Source: Cryptomeria japonica (taxonomy: Eukaryota; Streptophyta; Pinopsida; Cupressales; Cupressaceae). From it: 64,000 nt of DNA. A program made the translations under genes and the position numbers. Below are positions 59,291 to 64,000 of the stretch, in pieces (the stretch's first letter is position 1; every line of letters begins with the position of its first letter). The notes beneath the pieces are model-generated. The model was not told where the DNA came from. It saw nothing but the letters and a program-made list of their open reading frames with translations, and did no database searches. The stretch covers positions 149,977,744 to 150,041,743 of the forward strand of contig NC_081407.1 in the NCBI RefSeq assembly GCF_030272615.1, in the 5' to 3' direction.

Positions 59291-59512
59291 AAGCATATAT
59301 TAAATGATAATGAGGATGAAAAGGATAAATATAAACTAACAAGCCTACATTAAGTTGTAATGAATTTAGGGAAGCAATAATGATCATGATCATCAATATT
59401 TGCATATATTCTAGACACATAATTACCATTAGACTTACATATGACATCCATGAACTTACACAAGTGGGCCATACACATAAGATTTGTTAGTCTATGCATC
59501 TGTTTTCATCAT

Positions 59513-59720
59513 AATCAATACAACTACACCAATTTACTCATGTACAAATACATTATATATCATCAATACAACTAAACCAATGTATTCATGTACAAATGCA
59601 TTGCATATCATCAATACAACTACACTAATGTACTCATGTACACTTACATTATATATCATCAATACAACCAAACCAATGTGCTCATGTGCAAATACATTGT
59701 ATATATTTGTACTCATACAA
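59513..59720. repeat. 48-bp minisatellite, about four copies
   Basis: Unit starts CATCAATACAACTA and has TACTCATGTACAAATACATT; starts at 59513, 59561, 59609 and 59657. The 48-bp period is a multiple of three, so it makes spurious repetitive open frames on both strands. Positions 59291-59512 hold nothing recognised. Confidence 0.85.
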
Positions 59721-59867
59721 ATATATCTTATATCCTCATAACAAAGTTACATCAATGTACTCATATACAAATACAACATCCCACGTCATGTGCATCTGAT
59801 ATCCTCATGTCCTAAGCATCAAGATTATGTAGAGCAATGTCAGCATATAAATGAAGACCAACCTAAG

Positions 59868-60530
59868 AAACATGAACAACATCAAAAAGACCTACATTTT
59901 TTAAGAATTGTTAATCTACACATAAAAAACATGATAATAAATGGAGAGGTCAAATTATATACCGTGAAGATAGGTCCTTTCAAATTATATCAAGTGTACC
60001 CACAACATTGATGCAAAAATTGTGATGCAATAGTATTGTATATCATCAGAAAGACCTACACTTTTAGAATTGTTAATCTACACAAAAAACATGAACATAA
60101 AGGTTTTATGATCATTATTTGAAATTAAATGCATGTTAGTAAATGGAGAGGTGGGATTATACACCGTGATGATACATCCCTTTGAATTATATCGAGTGTA
60201 CTCGCTATGTTGATGAAATAGTATTATATATCATCAAAAAGAGTTGCATTTTTTAGAATTGTTAATCTACACATAAAAAACATGAACATAAAGGTTTTAT
60301 GATCATTACTTGAAATGAAATTCATGATAATAAATGAAGAGGTTAGATTATATGTCGTGAAGATACATCCTTACGAATTATATCAAGTGTACCCACTACG
60401 TTGATGCAAAAATTGTGATGCAATAGTATTGTTCATAAAAAAAAGCCCTGCATTTTTAAGAATCCTTCATATACACAAAAAACTTGAAGGTTTTATGATC
60501 ATTAATTGAGATGAAATGCATGATAAAAAA
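59868..60530. repeat. Tandem repeat, period about 160-200 bp
   Basis: Three and a half units marked by GAATTGTTAATCTACACA (59905, 60067, 60256; degenerate at 60460), AAGGTTTTATGATCATTA, GAATTATAT..AGTGTACCC and GATGCAATAGTATTGT. Spacing varies through internal deletions. It lies just beyond the 3' end of the transposase gene. Confidence 0.8.
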
Positions 60531-60539
60531 ATTAAGAGA

Positions 60540-62868
60540 TAATAAAGACCTGCTACTCAAGTGTTCTTGAAGGGTCATCTCTTTGCTTAATAGTATCCAA
60601 CATTGCTTCATGATTAGCACTAGTCATTGTCTATAGTTCTTTTGTCTTTGGTCTTGCTTGATACTTCAACAACTTCACGTTTGTAGCTATAATAAGGTGT
60701 GAATACATTAGAATAGTTTTGTGTCTCTCGTAGTCTTCAAACATTGGTATTCCATTCTTTCTAATCATGTATGTCCACAACCAAGTTCCTGCAACAACAA
60801 TTGAACCTATAGGATACATGAGCCCATCATCATCTATCATTGGTTGTGTTAGCTTCTGCTTTCCCTATACACACTATTCCAACCAATAGTTTGATCTCTC
60901 TTCATTCCCCTATTGTGCAATCACAGCAAAAACATGTTTTGGTTGTAGAAGATCTGAAAGACGGTCATACTTAACTGAACTTTCCATGTCATCATTTAAC
61001 ATGGATATTGTTTGAGATAAAGGGGTTAGATGTTGCGGAACCCATGTATCAACCCACTCACTTGAATTGCACTGATCCCACTGAACACAACTTTGACAAA
61101 ATCAAGTCAATTCTCGTGTCCAAATGGTCCATGTACTTGCATCTGAGCTGCGAAATGAATGCATCTTTGAAGAATCTTTAATTGTTTGACAATGCAATCT
61201 ATCTCCCATTATGCCCTCCTCAACCAACCAAAAGAATACGCACATTGTTGAATCAAGAGTCCCTCCTTGTGATATTGTTGAACTACACAATAAAAAATAG
61301 AACGTGCATCAAATAATTTTGCACCTGAAATCCTCAATTGCTCCTTAACTAGAGCTCTCTTCAAACATGCACCTGCTCCATCATGCTCCTTCTTCCCATG
61401 CCTTACTTCAAAAAAACTCCAAATATGAAATACGTGCCTCTCTACATGCATTCTAATCAACCAGTAAAACATACGAGCATTATTGAATTGACCCGTGCAA
61501 TTATCTGACCATATGAGATGTTGGTCTATTGCAATACCTTTCTCCTACAAGAACTCAAAAAAATTCTCGAAACAATGTTGCACATACTCAAAGGAGTGAG
61601 ATCTATCATCACTCATATAAAAATGATACTCCCTGATTATCTTCCTATCCTCTTTTGTACTATTAGGGGCATGTCTATATGTTAAGTGAACAAAAATAGC
61701 ATTCTGAATTGAATTGTAATACTGAGCTTGTACCTCATTTTGTGGCTGCAATGTATAGTTTTCTGCAAAATCGACCATCGATATAGTAGTGCCAATCGGG
61801 AAAGAGTTCTTCCACAACCTAAACTATTGATCCAACCACTAAGACCTAAGGGTGTGCCTTGCATACTTGTAGAAAATATTTTCCTTAAAATCCAAAATAA
61901 AATCAGCAACACTAACTTCTCTAGAGGCCAACTCGCATCCAGAACCTTCACCTTCACACTTTAAAGTATATTTTACTGTCTCATATATTTTGTCTCAACA
62001 ATATTCTTTCCAAACATGTTCGTTGCTCTCATAAAAAACAAGAAACAAACTTTGACTACCCACCACATTGTGAGAACTTCTCATTCAAAGAATCATTTCT
62101 ATAGAAAAAGCATCCATCATCTCTAGGACATAAAAATAGATCTAGCAAGTTTCTTGATGATCTCAGAAATTGCATTGCACCATAATCCTACAGCATATCA
62201 TTAGTATGCATCGTAGAATGAATATAGCATAAAAGTTCATGGTACATTGAAAGCTCCATATGGTATTTGCAACAACAAGTATTACGAATCTGAAGAGGTA
62301 CACAATAAAATGGCTTCAAAGATTCAAAGGCCCTTTGTGATATTTGCAAAGTTGGATGTGTTTCACAAAAAAAATTGTACAACATTGTTTGGCTTGATTC
62401 CAAGAAATGTTTGGGATGCGGTGTGTGGTCTCGATTGTTGATTCTTAACTTCAAAACATCCTTTACATTGGGTGATACTCTAGAATTAGAGTGCCAAAAA
62501 TTTTGAATTTCCTCCTTCACATTGTCAGTCAACTTCGTATCAACACGTGGAAGCCTCCCACCAAAAGCCCATGTATCATGTTGAAGGTGATCATCGAGTC
62601 TTTCTCTTATTGCAAGTGCTCTATCAAAAGTTTTACGATTTATTTTCAAATCAACACAAATTTGTCTCATAAATCGAGCCTTCCTCAAATGATGGCTTAC
62701 TAAGGAGGTTGTGATCACTCTTCGAGTGGCTCTCTTATCTTTTTCCTTTCTATTATTTCCGATAGAATTGAGACCATTAAAAATATTTTTAACAATAATA
62801 TATTTTTTCTTCATCTTCTTGTTCATACGAATCTTGAATTTGGCTACCAATGGTCTCATATTTTGCAT
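60540..62868 (-). pseudogene. DDE-type transposase, decayed
   Basis: Transposase-like gene on the minus strand. N-terminal part (62188-62868): RRVITTSLVSHHLRKARFMR, INRKTFDRALAIRERLDDHL and a cysteine motif NTCCCKYHMELSMYHELLCY. Core: SMVDFAENYTLQPQNEVQAQ (61545-61817), YHFYMSDDRSHSFEYVQHCF, IWSDNCTGQFNNARMFYWLI (about 61480-61520), HGKKEHDGAGACLKRALVKE and LFDARSIFYCVVQQYHKEG (61209-61472). The conserved acidic residues in FAENY, SD-C--QF and HDGAGA fit a D-D-D/E transposase known from several plant genomes; I cannot name the superfamily with certainty. C-terminal part (60631-60840): DDGLMYPIGSIVVAGTWLWT. Broken by a TAG after FENFFEFL and by several frameshifts near 61820-62180 and 60850-61200. 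Confidence 0.65.
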
Positions 62869-63053
62869 CTTTAGCTATTGAACAAAAAGTTGGCATTGTT
62901 TGGTCAATGTATTATTGCTAAAATATTGGTTGAAAAGTTGTGTAGCCCAAATCGAACAATTTGTGTTGACCTCTTGCCTTCAAGATTGTCAATAATGTTC
63001 TCATCAATTTTAAGTAACCATTTTGGGGTTCTTGAAGGTCTTGAATTTGGAAT

Positions 63054-63527
63054 TTATCTTTCATCCATGAGAGGGTCTTCATTTCTCATGTAGCTCAGTG
63101 TTACATATTGTTCACTTGGTTGAACAATTCCACCTTCAATGTCAAAATTACCCAAATTTTCACCTCCAATGTCAATTCGTCCATCTTCACCTTCAATGTC
63201 AACACCTAAATTTTCACCTTCATTGTCAATTCCCACATTTTCATTTGTAAATTCAATATCATGTTTAACATTTTCAATATCTATTTCAACAGTGTCATTC
63301 CCGATTTGAATATCATGTTCAACATTTCCAATATCAAATCCCACATTTTCATTTTCAGATTCAATTTCCTCTTCACTTGAAGTAACATTTGCAAAGGCTT
63401 CACCAATATTTGGCATACCTTGTCTTCTCCTCCTATGATATTTTCTATCTCTTCGTCTATATGCTTCAATTTTCTCATTTGAAAGCTTTCTTTTACGTTT
63501 ATGCTTTTGAGGACTGTTGCTCCCCAT
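63054..63527 (-). CDS. Transposon N-terminal ORF, basic head and acidic repeats
   Basis: 157 codons starting MGSNSPQKHKRKRKLSNEKI. The first about 40 residues are very basic (KHKRKRK, RRRDRKYHRRRRQG), like a nuclear localisation and DNA-binding segment. From about residue 60 there is an acidic repetitive tract (NVEHDIQIGNDTVEIDIENV, NLGVDIEGEDGRIDIGGENL). The start lies about 180 bp inside the right palindromic module. It is probably the first exon of the transposase: coding-like sequence (TPKWLLKIDENIIDNLEGKR) continues in the same frame after the stop at 63051, then breaks before 62868. Confidence 0.55.
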   Translation of the reverse strand: MGSNSPQKHKRKRKLSNEKIEAYRRRDRKYHRRRRQGMPNIGEAFANVTSSEEEIESENENVGFDIGNVEHDIQIGNDTVEIDIENVKHDIEFTNENVGIDNEGENLGVDIEGEDGRIDIGGENLGNFDIEGGIVQPSEQYVTLSYMRNEDPLMDER

Positions 63528-63639
63528 TATACCTCCACAAAGATGCTCCTAAATGATTGACAATGACAAATTTGTCTACAAGAATCTCTCAAAAGTAGAA
63601 TTGTGTCACTATCTGTCTAAAAACCCACATAATAGTCGC

Positions 63640-63850
63640 TTGCAACATGAATGTGTGGGTTGTTGGAATGCAAAAAATGGCCCACAAACCTATTTTGTGT
63701 GACACAAAAATTGGATATCCAATTTTTATAAATATTTCTCCTATGTTACCAAAAATTCTTGTTGGCACCCATTACTTGAATGTTGGTGCCCTAATGGAAA
63801 CAAATCGGATATCAGATTAATATATGATATCTACTTTGTTTACATATAGG
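63640..63850 (-). promoter_or_regulatory. Right palindromic module of the putative transposon
   Basis: ATCGGATATCAGAT at 63804-63817 and TTGGATATCCAA at 63711-63722, with AAAAAATGGCCCAC between these and the ORF start. Inverted relative to the left module and with similar spacing (about 95-110 bp between elements). Confidence 0.5.
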
Positions 63851-63885
63851 AAAACTAAGAGAGATACTTGAGGGAGATAGGGAGA

Positions 63886-63887
63886 GC

Positions 63888-63976
<89 letters not shown>

Positions 63977-64000
63977 GGGGAGAAGGAGAAAGGGAGAGAG
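63886..64000. repeat. (GA)n microsatellite
   Basis: AGAGAG repeats to about 63973, followed by GGGGGAGAAGG purine-rich sequence to the window end. Confidence 0.95.

Larger units (their letters stand above)
42800..63850. mobile_element. Putative large DNA transposon with convergent genes
   Basis: Inferred composite. Left end: palindrome ATCGGATATCCGAT (42815-42828) and GCGGATATCCGATTT (about 42925), then GGGCCATTTTTT and an ORF starting ATGGGG at 43121 on plus. Right end, read on minus: ATCTGATATCCGAT (63804-63817), TTGGATATCCAATTT (about 63711), GTGGGCCATTTTTT and an ORF starting ATGGGG at 63527. The two ends are thus inverted relatives, with a multi-exon gene at one side and a transposase gene at the other. 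The middle contains tandem arrays and nested insertions. Exact termini and target duplication were not determined, so the boundaries are approximate. Confidence 0.5.

Noticed and set aside
59484-59741. Repetitive open frames on both strands and a CRISPR-like look
   Set aside because: A 48-bp minisatellite whose period is divisible by three; there are no distinct spacers and the sequence is eukaryotic.

Overview
The window is plant nuclear DNA, very probably from a large-genome seed plant such as a conifer; that assignment is inference. It is AT-rich, gene-poor and dominated by layered retrotransposons. The recognisable host sequences are a PERK-type receptor kinase pseudogene and a small LURP-one-related (LOR) gene cluster. 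No prokaryotic features, CRISPR arrays, rRNA genes or convincing tRNA genes were seen.

Layout, left to right. 0.3-0.9 kb: decayed PERK kinase tail. 2.0 kb: antisense Copia-type primer site and LTR edge. 2.7-4.9 kb: LINE fragment A (minus). 4.9-11.2 kb: a dead Copia element (minus) with one 1.5-kb LTR and one truncated LTR. 11.2-12.5 kb: LINE fragment D (plus). 13.1-18.1 kb: LOR cluster, with a 5' remnant, gene LOR1 and repeated intergenic cassettes. 18.2-25.1 kb: one LINE (minus) split by two solo LTRs, both bounded by 5-bp target duplications. 25-36 kb: AT-rich dispersed repeats, an RNase H relic, an unidentified ORF and LTR-like stretches. 36.0-40.3 kb: second cassette block and gene LOR2. 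40.5-41.4 kb: SINE-like copies.

42.8-63.9 kb is the most unusual part. A six-exon plus-strand gene of unknown family (43.1-45.1 kb) converges on a decayed minus-strand DDE-type transposase gene (60.5-63.5 kb). Matching palindromic modules built on GATATC lie outside both genes. I read this as one roughly 21-kb DNA transposon with convergent genes. Its middle holds tandem arrays (periods about 355, 48 and 160-200 bp), into which other elements went: a 487-bp solo LTR, a Copia pol fragment and, inside that fragment, a 7.8-kb LTR element. The LTR element has two 1222-bp LTRs, a CCACT target duplication, a tRNA-Trp primer site and gag-protease coding only, so it is a non-autonomous TR-GAG-like element.

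The only host genes likely to be functional are LOR1 and LOR2, two paralogues of three exons on the minus strand. LOR1 has lost the AG of its last splice acceptor but has an in-frame AG six bases further on.
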